Below, in pieces: positions 17,169 to 24,247 of a stretch of DNA of 32,788 bases. How positions within the stretch are numbered: position 1 is the stretch's first letter; each line of letters starts with the position of its first letter. This DNA is from Nanobdellota archaeon (GTDB lineage: Archaea; Nanobdellota; Nanobdellia; SCGC-AAA011-G17; GW2011-AR17), in contig JASEIA010000003.1 of the NCBI GenBank assembly GCA_030018575.1, positions 1-32,788 on the forward strand. The letters run 5' to 3'. The notes under the pieces are model-generated. The model was given only the letters and a program-made list of their open reading frames with translations. It had not been told where the DNA came from and made no database searches. A program made the position numbers and the translations under genes.

Positions 17169-18929
17169 ATGGGGAAGCTCAAGCTGCCCATCAGGGTATG
17201 GATACTGATTGCATTCCTTCTGTTGTCATTGCTTGCAATAAAGCCCTCGCCTTATGCTTCCGGAGTTCAGATAAAAAGCGTGGAGCCGGGAAGCGAGGCA
17301 GCCATGGAGGGAATTGCGACAGGGCAGATTGTGAAGACAGTGAATGAGCGGCAAATAGCCACAATCACTGATTTCAAGAACGCAATGGCCTTGCTTGAGA
17401 ACCAGCCCCTTCTTTTTTCATCTGAAGTAAAAAGAAAAGACAAAATCACTGTTGTTGAATATAATGTAACAAACAGCTTCGGATTCAGCGCTGACGAGAA
17501 TAATACAATAATCTCTTCAGAGACATTTTCCAAATTGCAGCAGGGAGACATAATCCTCTCTGTTAATGATATTGAAGTTGAAAACAAGACATCGCTTGAT
17601 GAAGCGCTTAATAAGATACTGCCTCAGAAAGTGATAAAGATAACAACTGACAAGGCAAACGCGGCTTTCCTTGCAAGAGGCGCGCCAAAAATAACAGTGG
17701 GAGTTGCTGCAAAAAGCAACCTTAAGAAAGGGCTTGACCTGGAAGGCGGGACAAGGGTTTTGCTAAAGCCGATATCTGCAAACGGGACTGTTTCTGACAA
17801 GGATATTTCAGACCTGATAAGCGTCCTTGGGAACAGGCTTAATGTTTACGGATTAACTGACATGAGAATAAGGAGCGCCGCTGACTGGGCGGGAGAGACA
17901 TTCATACTTATTGAGATTGCAGGCGTTTCAAAAGAGGAAGTAAGCGAGCTTATTGCAAAGCAGGGAAGGTTTGAGGCAAGGATTGGAAACGAAACTGTCT
18001 TTGAGGGTGGAAAGAAGGATATTACTTATGTGTGCAGGAATGATGGGAGTTGCTCTGGAGTAATTCAATGCCAAACTTTTAGCGGAGGAGAATCTTGCAC
18101 ATTCCAGTTTAGCATTCATTTAAGCCCTGAAGCTGCAAAAAAACACGCCGACATAACAAATAAGCTTGACATTGTGCAGTTTGAAGATAACATAAAAGAA
18201 TACTTAAATGAATCACTTGATCTTTATCTTGATAATAAATTGGTAGATAGCCTGCAGATTAGCGCTGACTTGAAGGGAAGCGAGACAACAGCAATTGCGA
18301 TTTCAGGTCCTGGAACCGGCTCTGACAGGAATGCAGCCATTGACAATGCAGCTGCAAACATGAACAAGCTGCAGACAATACTTATCACAGGCTCTTTGCC
18401 TTTTGATTTGGAGATAGTCAAGCTTGACACAATATCCCCTGTGTTGGGAAAGGACTTTACAAGAAATGCAGTGCAGGTCATATTAATAGCATTATTGGGC
18501 ATTGCGCTTGTCATATTCATAAGATACCGCTCTTTCAGGATATTAATACCCCTGATTGTGACTGTTGCAAGCGAAATAATCATCATTTTGGGTTTTGCGG
18601 CGTTAATCCAATGGAATCTTGACATGGCTGCAATTGCGGGAATTATAGCCACTGTCGGAACAGGTGTTGACGCACAGATTGTCATTATAGATGAGGTTAT
18701 GAAAGGAAAGAAAGACTTGTATACAAATTGGAAGGCGAGAATGAAACGGGCTTTCTTCATAATATTCGTGTCTTATGCAGTTGGAGTTGTTGCAATGATT
18801 CCCCTGTGGAATGCAGGCGCCGGATTGGTAAGGGGCTTTGCATTGACAACAATAATCGGAATGACAATCGGCGTGTTCATAACAAGGCCCGCGTTTGCGG
18901 CAATTGCTGAGAAATTAATTAAGGATTAA
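17169..18929 (+). CDS. secD: Protein-export membrane protein SecD with PDZ-like domain
   Basis: 586 residues. After a signal-anchor helix (VWILIAFLLLSLLAI) comes a PDZ-like segment at about residues 34-75 (VQIKSVEPGSEAAMEGIATG) and a second PDZ-like piece (QQGDIILSVNDIEVENKTSL). Then come the SecD P1 region with KKGLDLEGGTRVLL, a Cys-containing insert (YVCRNDGSCSGVIQCQTFSG) and five C-terminal helices carrying GTGVDAQIVIIDE. It forms the SecDF complex at the membrane with the upstream gene. The ATG follows the secF stop with no gap, with AGGTGAG upstream. Its stop codon overlaps the stop of a convergent Lrp remnant. Confidence 0.95.
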   Translation: MGKLKLPIRVWILIAFLLLSLLAIKPSPYASGVQIKSVEPGSEAAMEGIATGQIVKTVNERQIATITDFKNAMALLENQPLLFSSEVKRKDKITVVEYNVTNSFGFSADENNTIISSETFSKLQQGDIILSVNDIEVENKTSLDEALNKILPQKVIKITTDKANAAFLARGAPKITVGVAAKSNLKKGLDLEGGTRVLLKPISANGTVSDKDISDLISVLGNRLNVYGLTDMRIRSAADWAGETFILIEIAGVSKEEVSELIAKQGRFEARIGNETVFEGGKKDITYVCRNDGSCSGVIQCQTFSGGESCTFQFSIHLSPEAAKKHADITNKLDIVQFEDNIKEYLNESLDLYLDNKLVDSLQISADLKGSETTAIAISGPGTGSDRNAAIDNAAANMNKLQTILITGSLPFDLEIVKLDTISPVLGKDFTRNAVQVILIALLGIALVIFIRYRSFRILIPLIVTVASEIIIILGFAALIQWNLDMAAIAGIIATVGTGVDAQIVIIDEVMKGKKDLYTNWKARMKRAFFIIFVSYAVGVVAMIPLWNAGAGLVRGFALTTIIGMTIGVFITRPAFAAIAEKLIKD

Positions 18930-19009
18930 GGCACGTATTTTAGTGTGTGTTCTTTTACATATTCTATAAATCCAAAGTCCTTGACATAATTGGCAAACTC
19001 CTGCCTGAA
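18926..19009 (-). pseudogene. Lrp/AsnC-family C-terminal remnant 1
   Basis: Below usual ORF size. On the minus strand a 27-codon frame reads FRQEFANYVKDFGFIEYVKE then HTLKYVP and a stop. It matches the end of the remnant at 20508-20825 at 18 of 27 residues. In-frame stop TAG lies directly upstream, so only the 3' tip survives. It begins five bases after the stop of ATPase A, and its own stop overlaps that of secD. Confidence 0.7.
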
Positions 19010-19014
19010 CTATC

Positions 19015-20391
19015 CTAAATAAGCGCAAGGAACACAGCAGCGGGCATTATCACTGCCTTGCCGTTATGCATTGTTGTTTTGGAAAGTATAAGCGGCGCCT
19101 TGAATATATTATAATGCGAGAAATCACTCTCACTGACTTTTTCCTGCCATTTTACTTCTACTGCCTGAAACCGCTTTCCCTTCCTGACAACAAAATCCAC
19201 TTCCCCTTTCCTGTCGCGGTAGTACCATACGCTTTCAAGGAGGCGGTTTGCCTTGCGCTTGAGGTGCTCAAGAACTATGCCTTCTATTGCAAATGGCTTG
19301 TTCAGCTCATTAATGCAGCATTCGTGCTTGCCATTCACATATCCGGAAAATGCGCTGAACAGGAATGTGTCCAAAAAATAAAATTTTTTCTGTTTCCTGA
19401 ACACAGGGGCCTTCTTGTTTAGGTCTATCTTATGGACAAAATTAAGCAGCATAAGAGACTCCAGCAGCTCAAGGTATTCCGCCACTGTCTTATGCGAGCC
19501 TATGCTTGTTGCTTTTGCAATGGAATGGAAGGCCAGCTCCGCGCCATACTTGCTCGCCAAAACAGAAATTATTTCCCTGAAAATATGCTCTGATTTTTCC
19601 AGCTTGCTTAAATCCCCAAGTATCCAGTTTACATAATCCTCATATAATTCCTCCGTTATCGCTCCTGTTTCATTAAACTGGTAACCGGACGATAAAAATC
19701 CGCCGGATATAAGGTAATTGTCCATATGGCGGTTTAGCTCGCCCAAAAATGGGATAATATACGCCGCCTTTTGCAGCAGGGCATCAGAAAATGCCTCTTC
19801 CATGGAAAGCGGATTTAAAGCTGCAAGCTCTTTTTTCAAATCTCCGCTCCCAAACAGCCTTACATAATCAGAAAATGAAAGCGGCAAATAGAACATGGTC
19901 TTAACGCCCCTCCCTGGAAATCGTTCTGTTCCATGCTTGAGGTCGCTTGCCACAGAGCCGGTGAAAACAAGCAGGGTGCAGAGCGAACTGTCGGCGAGGT
20001 ACTTTATTGCCCTGAACCATTCCTTTACAAAAGTTATTTCATCAAAAATCACATAGTTCTCCTTTATGTTAAATCGCAGGAGCCACTCCTTATGAAGTTC
20101 TGCCGCCTTTACTATCTCGTTGAAATCTGCCAGCACATCGCATGGGAGATACAGGAACTGCCTTGCATCAGCGCCGTGTTTAAAAACTGATTCCCATATT
20201 AACAGCTTTAAGGCTGTTGTCTTTCCAACCTGCCTTGGGCCCCTTATGGAGCATATGCCCTTTTTCTCGCCGACAAGGGAAGGGATATAAGCTGCTTTTT
20301 TCCCAAGGGCAATGCTGACTTTTCTGTCATGCAGCAGCTCTTCTCTGCTTTTCCACCAAGGGTTATGCTTTGCGAGAAACTCAAATTCCAT
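19015..20391 (-). CDS. AAA ATPase with DUF4143-type C-terminus (ATPase A)
   Basis: 458 residues. An N-terminal AAA domain has Walker A GPRQVGKTT and Walker B NYVIFDEITFV, followed by TGSVASDLK (sensor 1). The C-terminal half has a winged-helix part and a nuclease-like fold with VDFVVRKGKRFQAVEVKW, where Asp and Glu-x-Lys resemble a PD-(D/E)xK site. This is the widespread archaeal/bacterial ATPase-DUF4143 family, whose role is not settled. The frame runs four codons further to a TTG, but the ATG at 20391 is 27 bp from the TATA box TTTATATAG (20413-20422) and is taken as a leaderless start. Three dyad repeats surround the promoter. It is a paralogue of the gene at 20943-22250. Confidence 0.88.
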   Translation of the reverse strand: MEFEFLAKHNPWWKSREELLHDRKVSIALGKKAAYIPSLVGEKKGICSIRGPRQVGKTTALKLLIWESVFKHGADARQFLYLPCDVLADFNEIVKAAELHKEWLLRFNIKENYVIFDEITFVKEWFRAIKYLADSSLCTLLVFTGSVASDLKHGTERFPGRGVKTMFYLPLSFSDYVRLFGSGDLKKELAALNPLSMEEAFSDALLQKAAYIIPFLGELNRHMDNYLISGGFLSSGYQFNETGAITEELYEDYVNWILGDLSKLEKSEHIFREIISVLASKYGAELAFHSIAKATSIGSHKTVAEYLELLESLMLLNFVHKIDLNKKAPVFRKQKKFYFLDTFLFSAFSGYVNGKHECCINELNKPFAIEGIVLEHLKRKANRLLESVWYYRDRKGEVDFVVRKGKRFQAVEVKWQEKVSESDFSHYNIFKAPLILSKTTMHNGKAVIMPAAVFLALI

Positions 20392-20392
20392 A

Positions 20393-20476
20393 TTGGTAGT
20401 CAAGTATCAAGACTATATAAATGTTTTGGTAGTCAAGTATCAAAATAATAAGCAGTTTTGGCAGTTAATTGCCCAA
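20393..20476 (-). promoter_or_regulatory. Three-operator array and TATA box of ATPase A
   Basis: TTGGTAGTCAAGTATCAA occurs as a perfect 18-bp direct repeat at 20393-20410 and 20426-20443. A related version, TTGGCAGTTAATTGCCCAA, is at 20458-20476. Each is an imperfect dyad of the type TTGRTA-N6-TATCAA. Start-to-start spacing is 33 and 32 bp, about three helical turns. The TATA box (20413-20422) sits between the first two. The third copy is part of a longer imperfect palindrome, 20453-20480. Confidence 0.75.
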
Positions 20477-20507
20477 ACTGGAAGAGGCGCTTCGCTGCTA
20501 TTGCTTC

Positions 20508-20825
20508 TTAAGGCAAATACTTCATCGTGTGCTCTTTCACATACTCTAAGAACTCAAAGCCCTTCACGTAATCTGAGAATTTATTTCTGAATTCCTCGAT
20601 TAATGCATAAAGCTCTTCTGTATCTTTTATATATAACTCAATTTCAAGGTCAGCTCCGCCTATTGTCTCGTCAAGATAGGCAATAGCGGGCTTTGCCTGC
20701 ATAAAAGCCTTTATCTGCTGCAGGATATCTTTTGAAATGTTTCTCAGGAAGAAGTAAATCTTGTAGTATTTGCAGCCGAGAACATTTATATCCAAAGCAG
20801 GCCTGAAGCCGAGGATGTATGTATT
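20508..20825 (-). pseudogene. Lrp/AsnC-family C-terminal remnant 2
   Basis: About 105 codons homologous to the C-terminal (RAM) domain of archaeal Lrp/AsnC regulators: NTYILGFRPALDINVLGC then KYYKIYFFLRNISKDILQQI, GGADLEIELYIKDTEELYA and EYVKEHTMKYLP. The N-terminal winged helix is missing and an in-frame TAG lies at 20838-20840. No ATG opens the domain; a TTG at 20795 is the only early start. Either it is a dead 3' fragment or a stand-alone effector/oligomerisation domain. It follows ATPase B by about 118 bp, in the same orientation, and precedes ATPase A. Confidence 0.7.
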
Positions 20826-20828
20826 AAA

Positions 20829-20942
20829 ATGGAAGAGCTAACAAACTATCTGGAACAATCAAACGAAACTGAAACGCTTGCTGAAGAGCAAAGAAAGCAG
20901 AAGCTTAGGGCGCACATTGCTTGCCGGGGAATGCAGCGGCCT
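20829..20942. other. Unassigned spacer, possible gene fragment
   Basis: Lies between ATPase B and Lrp remnant 2. On the plus strand, an ATG at 20829 opens a charged frame, MEELTNYLEQSNETETLAEE, which runs into the antisense of ATPase B. It could be the 5' end of a disrupted gene or chance. No homologue is recognised. Confidence 0.25.
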
Positions 20943-22250
20943 TCACAGCAGCAAAAACACGCTTGCAGGAACAATAGCCATGTTTTCCTTCTCAATGAAC
21001 TCAAAGCTGTCTTTTGAAAGGAGGATTTTATTTTTAAGCTCAACAGCGGAAAAATCGCTTTTTTTAACCTTGTTCTGCCACTTCAGCTCAATGCCTGTAT
21101 CTTCCACATAGAAATCAACTTCTTTTTTCTGGTAATAATAGCAAACCCTGCCGAATTTTCTGGCAAGATGCTCTGCCACAATGCCTTCTATCAGCCGCGG
21201 GACTTCCTCTTCCCTTATCCTTGTTTTTGTAAGCTCCCTCTTGAAAACATGGAAGAGAAAAGGGTCTATAAAGTAAGCTTTTCTCATCCTTGCAAATGCC
21301 TCCACCCCCTTCTTTAAATCAATCGGGAACATGTTTCGCAAAACAAAAAGGTTTTCGAGGATTTCCAGATACTCCCTTATTGTTACATGGGAGCCTATCT
21401 CCATTTCCTTGGCAATTGAGTTAAGGGAGAACCTTGTGCCATAATTTTTCAGCACTCCCAGCAATGTTGATGAAGCTATTCTCTCGCTTCTCTCTGCTTT
21501 GGCTATGTCTGCAACAAGCCACTTCCAGTATATATCATAGGTTTCGTCCCTTATCTTTCCGTCTTCCATAAGCTCATACATGCTTCTTGGAAACCCGCCG
21601 CATATTGTGTAAGAGCTGAACAGCCTGTCTATTTCGCTGAAATAAAAAAGGAGCTTTTTTGCCGCTCTGTTCACTTCTGCGGCATTCAGGGAGGAAATTT
21701 CTGCGGCAAGCTCGCGTTTAAGGCTCTCGCTTCCGAACACCATGCAGAAATCCTTGAACGACAACGGCATGAAATGCACTGTTTTAATCCTTCTGCCCGG
21801 AAATGTTTCTTTTTTAAGCTCAATTGAAGAAGAGCCGGTGATGTGTATTATCTTGTTTCTTGACATGGGGGAATCCAGAATAAACTTTATAGCCCTCTGC
21901 CAATCGTCAACAAAGGTTATTTCATCAAAAAAAAGGTATTTTTTCCCTGCCGCCAGCGCATCTGAAATTCTTACAATCTCAACAATGTCATTGAAATCCT
22001 TCAGCACGTCACAAGAGAAATAAAGCGCCTGTTTCGGATTAACGCCTTTTTCAATGAGGTTTTTTATGTAAAGCTTTATGAAGGTGGTTTTCCCAACCTG
22101 CCTTGGGCCAGTAATAAGCTGATTCTCTTCAGTGAATGAATATCCTATCTTATGCTTTCTTGCAATGCTCTCCTTTACTTTTTCATCTTCGCTTATTGCC
22201 GCCTTGTCTTCCCACCATGGGTTCTGCTCTGTGATTTGCCTTATTTCCAT
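20943..22250 (-). CDS. AAA ATPase with DUF4143-type C-terminus (ATPase B)
   Basis: 435 residues and a clear paralogue of ATPase A: both open with a NPWW motif, share GPRQVGKTT (Walker A), CDVL-DFN, FDEITFV (Walker B), FPGR--KT, PLSF and a C-terminal nuclease-like segment, here KEVDFYVEDTGIELKWQNK with Asp and Glu-x-Lys. The frame extends 24 codons upstream, but the ATG at 22250 (MEIRQITEQNPWW) matches the start of ATPase A and lies 26 bp from the TATA box CTTATAAAC (22272-22281), so a leaderless start is likely. Three dyads surround its promoter in the same arrangement as for ATPase A. Overall identity between the two is moderate, so the duplication is old. Confidence 0.88.
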   Translation of the reverse strand: MEIRQITEQNPWWEDKAAISEDEKVKESIARKHKIGYSFTEENQLITGPRQVGKTTFIKLYIKNLIEKGVNPKQALYFSCDVLKDFNDIVEIVRISDALAAGKKYLFFDEITFVDDWQRAIKFILDSPMSRNKIIHITGSSSIELKKETFPGRRIKTVHFMPLSFKDFCMVFGSESLKRELAAEISSLNAAEVNRAAKKLLFYFSEIDRLFSSYTICGGFPRSMYELMEDGKIRDETYDIYWKWLVADIAKAERSERIASSTLLGVLKNYGTRFSLNSIAKEMEIGSHVTIREYLEILENLFVLRNMFPIDLKKGVEAFARMRKAYFIDPFLFHVFKRELTKTRIREEEVPRLIEGIVAEHLARKFGRVCYYYQKKEVDFYVEDTGIELKWQNKVKKSDFSAVELKNKILLSKDSFEFIEKENMAIVPASVFLLL

Positions 22251-22252
22251 TA

Positions 22253-22333
22253 TTGTTAATAGAATGTCAAAGTTTATAAGCTTTTTGATAGTTAATATCA
22301 GAAAAGTATCATTTTTTGACATTTAAATATCAA
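22253..22333 (-). promoter_or_regulatory. Three-operator array and TATA box of ATPase B
   Basis: Three relatives of the ATPase A dyad: TTGTTAATAGAATGTCAA (22253-22270), TTGATAGTTAATATCAGA (22285-22302) and TTGACATTTAAATATCAA (22316-22333). Spacing is 32 and 31 bp. The TATA box (22272-22281) sits between copies 1 and 2, and copy 1 ends three bases before the ATG, the same geometry as at ATPase A although the flanking sequences differ. Confidence 0.7.
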
Positions 22334-22359
22334 AAAGCACGAACGGCAGGCTTTTCCGC

Positions 22360-22467
22360 CTATTTCCTTGCCCTTTTCCACAGAATCTCAAACTGCTTTC
22401 TGTAGCCGTCGGCAGCAGCCTTGTCTTTGATTAGCACGCCGTAGGGGCTTTTTTGTTTCTTTTCCAT
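22360..22467 (-). pseudogene. TrmB-like C-terminal orphan
   Basis: A 35-codon frame from an ATG at 22467: MEKKQKSPYGVLIKDKAAAD then GYRKQFEILWKRARK. The ending GYRKQFEILWKRA resembles the last residues of archaeal TrmB-family regulators. No DNA-binding domain precedes it, so it is probably a 3' remnant rather than a gene. Confidence 0.45.
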
Positions 22468-22507
22468 TAATTGCCTTATTTTGAATAGGGAAAAGCTTAA
22501 ATACTAT

Positions 22508-22549
22508 TTGTCATATAATCTATAACAATTGATATAAAATGTATGACAA
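22508..22549 (+). promoter_or_regulatory. Promoter and inverted repeat of the HTH-nucleotidyltransferase gene
   Basis: TTGTCATA (22508-22515) and its exact inverse TATGACAA (22542-22549) flank the start region; the right arm lies in codons 2-4. A TATA-like CATATAATC lies about 23 bp before the ATG at 22539. The gene's own N-terminal HTH would be a natural candidate to bind these half-sites. Confidence 0.4.
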
Positions 22550-23129
22550 TACTGAAATAAGGATTTTAGGACAAATTTATACAAAGCCATGCATCCACAA
22601 GAGAGAGCTCTCAAAGCAGCTTAAGCTAAGCATGCCTTCTGTGGATTATGCGCTAAAGAAGATAAGCAAGCTGCTTAAAACGCAGAAAGCAGGCAACCAG
22701 ATAAGGTATTTTATAGATTATTCAAAAGAGGAGCTTACGCCAATGCTTTATGCAGTGGAATATTCAAGGCTTGGGCAGCTTCCTGCAAAGGCAAGGATTG
22801 CAATAGCTGATTTTTTAAGGGAATTGGAGGATAAGCCCATTATTGCGCTCATATTCGGCTCGTATGCGAGAGGAGATTATACAAAAGAGTCGGATATAGA
22901 CCTACTTCTGGTATTCCAAAAGATTGGAAATGCAAAGGGCATAGAAAACACAGCCAACAAGATTAGCATGAGGACGAGCACAAAAATAAGCCCTGTTTAT
23001 CTTGATTATGCCTCATTTAAAGAATCTGTTCATAACTCCACTAAAGAGTTTTACAAAAACCTTAAGAAGGGGAAGATAATTCTAACGGGAATAGAATGGT
23101 GGAGGCAGATGGAGCATGAGGAAGCCTGA
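22539..23129 (+). CDS. HTH-nucleotidyltransferase (MNT-type antitoxin-like)
   Basis: 196 residues. Residues 1-75 look like a winged helix (KRELSKQLKLSMPSVDYALK, then a wing around GNQIRYF). A minimal nucleotidyltransferase domain follows with GSYARGDYTKESDIDLLLVF, the GSx10DxD motif. Such proteins adenylylate a HEPN toxin partner in MNT-HEPN systems. A reading frame fitting that partner starts 14 nt before this stop but is cut off after about 40 codons. The fused HTH suggests the protein also acts as a repressor. A leaderless start is likely from the TATA box at about 22512-22520. Confidence 0.85.
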   Translation: MYDNTEIRILGQIYTKPCIHKRELSKQLKLSMPSVDYALKKISKLLKTQKAGNQIRYFIDYSKEELTPMLYAVEYSRLGQLPAKARIAIADFLRELEDKPIIALIFGSYARGDYTKESDIDLLLVFQKIGNAKGIENTANKISMRTSTKISPVYLDYASFKESVHNSTKEFYKNLKKGKIILTGIEWWRQMEHEEA

Positions 23130-23283
23130 CTGGCGGCTTTGGCTTAAGGACAAAAAGGAATGCAAGATTTGGATAGGCATTTATGAAAGAAAGAGCCTGC
23201 TCAGGAAGAGTGCAGATGAATCAAATCTGCATCTGAGTATGGCTTTCCTTTTAATGCTTTTATTTCCTCAGGCTTTATTATAG
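23116..23283 (+). pseudogene. Truncated probable HEPN partner gene
   Basis: Frame of 55 codons overlapping the nucleotidyltransferase stop: MRKPDWRLWLKDKKECKIWI, then GIYERKSLLRKSADESNLHL, then unrelated hydrophobic residues read from the antisense of a thrC fragment. Position and charged helical start fit a HEPN toxin, but the Rx4-6H motif would lie in the lost part. The break is at about 23215-23240. HEPN assignment rests mainly on context. Confidence 0.5.
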
Positions 23284-23413
23284 GCATATTATCAGGCATA
23301 AAAAGGCCGTTGTCAGGCGCAATGCCCATGAAAAGCGCCTCTCTGAATGAAACCTTGTCCTTAAACCCTTCAAAATCCCTGTTTGTGCTGTAATAAAGCG
23401 TTTTATCAGGCAT
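23201..23413 (-). pseudogene. thrC: 5' fragment of threonine synthase
   Basis: From an ATG at 23413 the product starts MPDKTLYYSTNRDFEGFKDK, then VSFREALFMGIAPDNGLFMP and KALKGKPYSD, which matches the N-terminus of threonine synthase. Homology ends after about 60 residues of an enzyme usually longer than 400, with no PLP lysine. The fragment runs into the cut end of the probable HEPN gene. Its promoter is intact: the TATA box at 23435-23443 is 26 bp from the ATG. It probably yields no enzyme. Confidence 0.75.
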
Positions 23414-23434
23414 AAGCTGGATACAGCGGCAAGG

Positions 23435-23443
23435 CTTAAATAG
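23435..23443. promoter_or_regulatory. Single TATA box shared by divergent genes
   Basis: CTTAAATAG reads as CTATTTAAG on the other strand, both acceptable archaeal TATA boxes. Its centre (23439) is 26 bp from the ATG of the DUF155 gene at 23465 and 26 bp from the ATG of the thrC fragment at 23413. Both starts would then be leaderless and driven by one element. Confidence 0.5.
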
Positions 23444-23464
23444 TTTTCCGCCTTCTTTAATGCC

Positions 23465-24247
23465 ATGGCAGACCATTTGTTAAAGGCGGTATTTTTAGCG
23501 AAAGAGCTTCCAATTGTTAAAGTAAAAGATGTTTTAAAGTACAAGCTTGTTTCAGAGAAAAGGGACAGGGCTGTTTTTGAAATATCCCCCAAGAAATATG
23601 TTTTTGCATACTCGTTTGGCGCTTTGGCGTTCTTTGATGTTGATGATGTGATGATAAGCGCCACAATCAAGAATCTAAGAGGATTAAAGGTTGAGATATT
23701 AAAGGACAAGATATGGGATGAGTACAAAGTAATTGACCATGTCAAGAATTCCGTAGAGTTTAATCTTATAAGAATGAAGACAGCTGACCTTGAGCACATG
23801 AGCCTTGTTGCATTGGTTTTAGCACAGTCTGTTGCGCTTGAGTTCTATGAAAACCAGGTTGATGCAATGGTAACGCAGTTTTCGCCGCTGAACAAGCAGC
23901 TGAGCGAGAAAGGCAAGCTTGCTGCAAGGGACAAGCAGATATTGAAAGTGGTTGGAGGCAACAATACGGTCATTGAGGTAATAGTATCAAAGCTTTCCCT
24001 GCTTGAGGAGCCTGCTTCTGCCTGGGAAAACGAGGAAATGGAATGGCTCTTCAACAGGCTGCATTACATGTTTGAGATTGAGGAAAGGTTCAAGCATGTC
24101 CAGTATAAGCTTGGCTTTATCCAGAACAACTCAGAGCTAATGCTTGAGGTTCTGCGTGGAAGAAGGGATGCGATGCTTGAATGGATAATAATCGCGCTTA
24201 TTGCTTTTGAGATATTGATATTTGTTTATGAGATTTGGTTCAAGTGA
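23465..24247 (+). CDS. RMD1/YagE family (DUF155) protein
   Basis: 260 residues. The body matches the RMD1/YagE (DUF155) pattern: FAYSFGALAFFDVD, a middle helical region with HMSLVALVLAQSVALEFYE and LNKQLSEKGKL, then NNSELMLEVLRGRRDAMLEW followed by a C-terminal membrane helix IIIALIAFEILIFVYEIW. Members are tail-anchored; yeast RMD1 is needed for meiotic division, and the archaeal role is not known. The ATG at 23465 is 26 bp from the shared TATA box. Its stop is directly adjacent to the stop of the convergent DUF362 gene. Confidence 0.85.
   Translation: MADHLLKAVFLAKELPIVKVKDVLKYKLVSEKRDRAVFEISPKKYVFAYSFGALAFFDVDDVMISATIKNLRGLKVEILKDKIWDEYKVIDHVKNSVEFNLIRMKTADLEHMSLVALVLAQSVALEFYENQVDAMVTQFSPLNKQLSEKGKLAARDKQILKVVGGNNTVIEVIVSKLSLLEEPASAWENEEMEWLFNRLHYMFEIEERFKHVQYKLGFIQNNSELMLEVLRGRRDAMLEWIIIALIAFEILIFVYEIWFK

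Noticed and set aside
20453..20480. 28-bp imperfect palindrome as a transcription terminator
   Set aside because: It contains the third operator-like dyad of ATPase A and lies at the matching spacing, and it has no following T-run, so an operator is the better reading.
18926..23413. Classical insertion sequence or integrative element
   Set aside because: No transposase, integrase, tRNA target or terminal inverted repeats were found, so the gene scrambling cannot be assigned to a known element.
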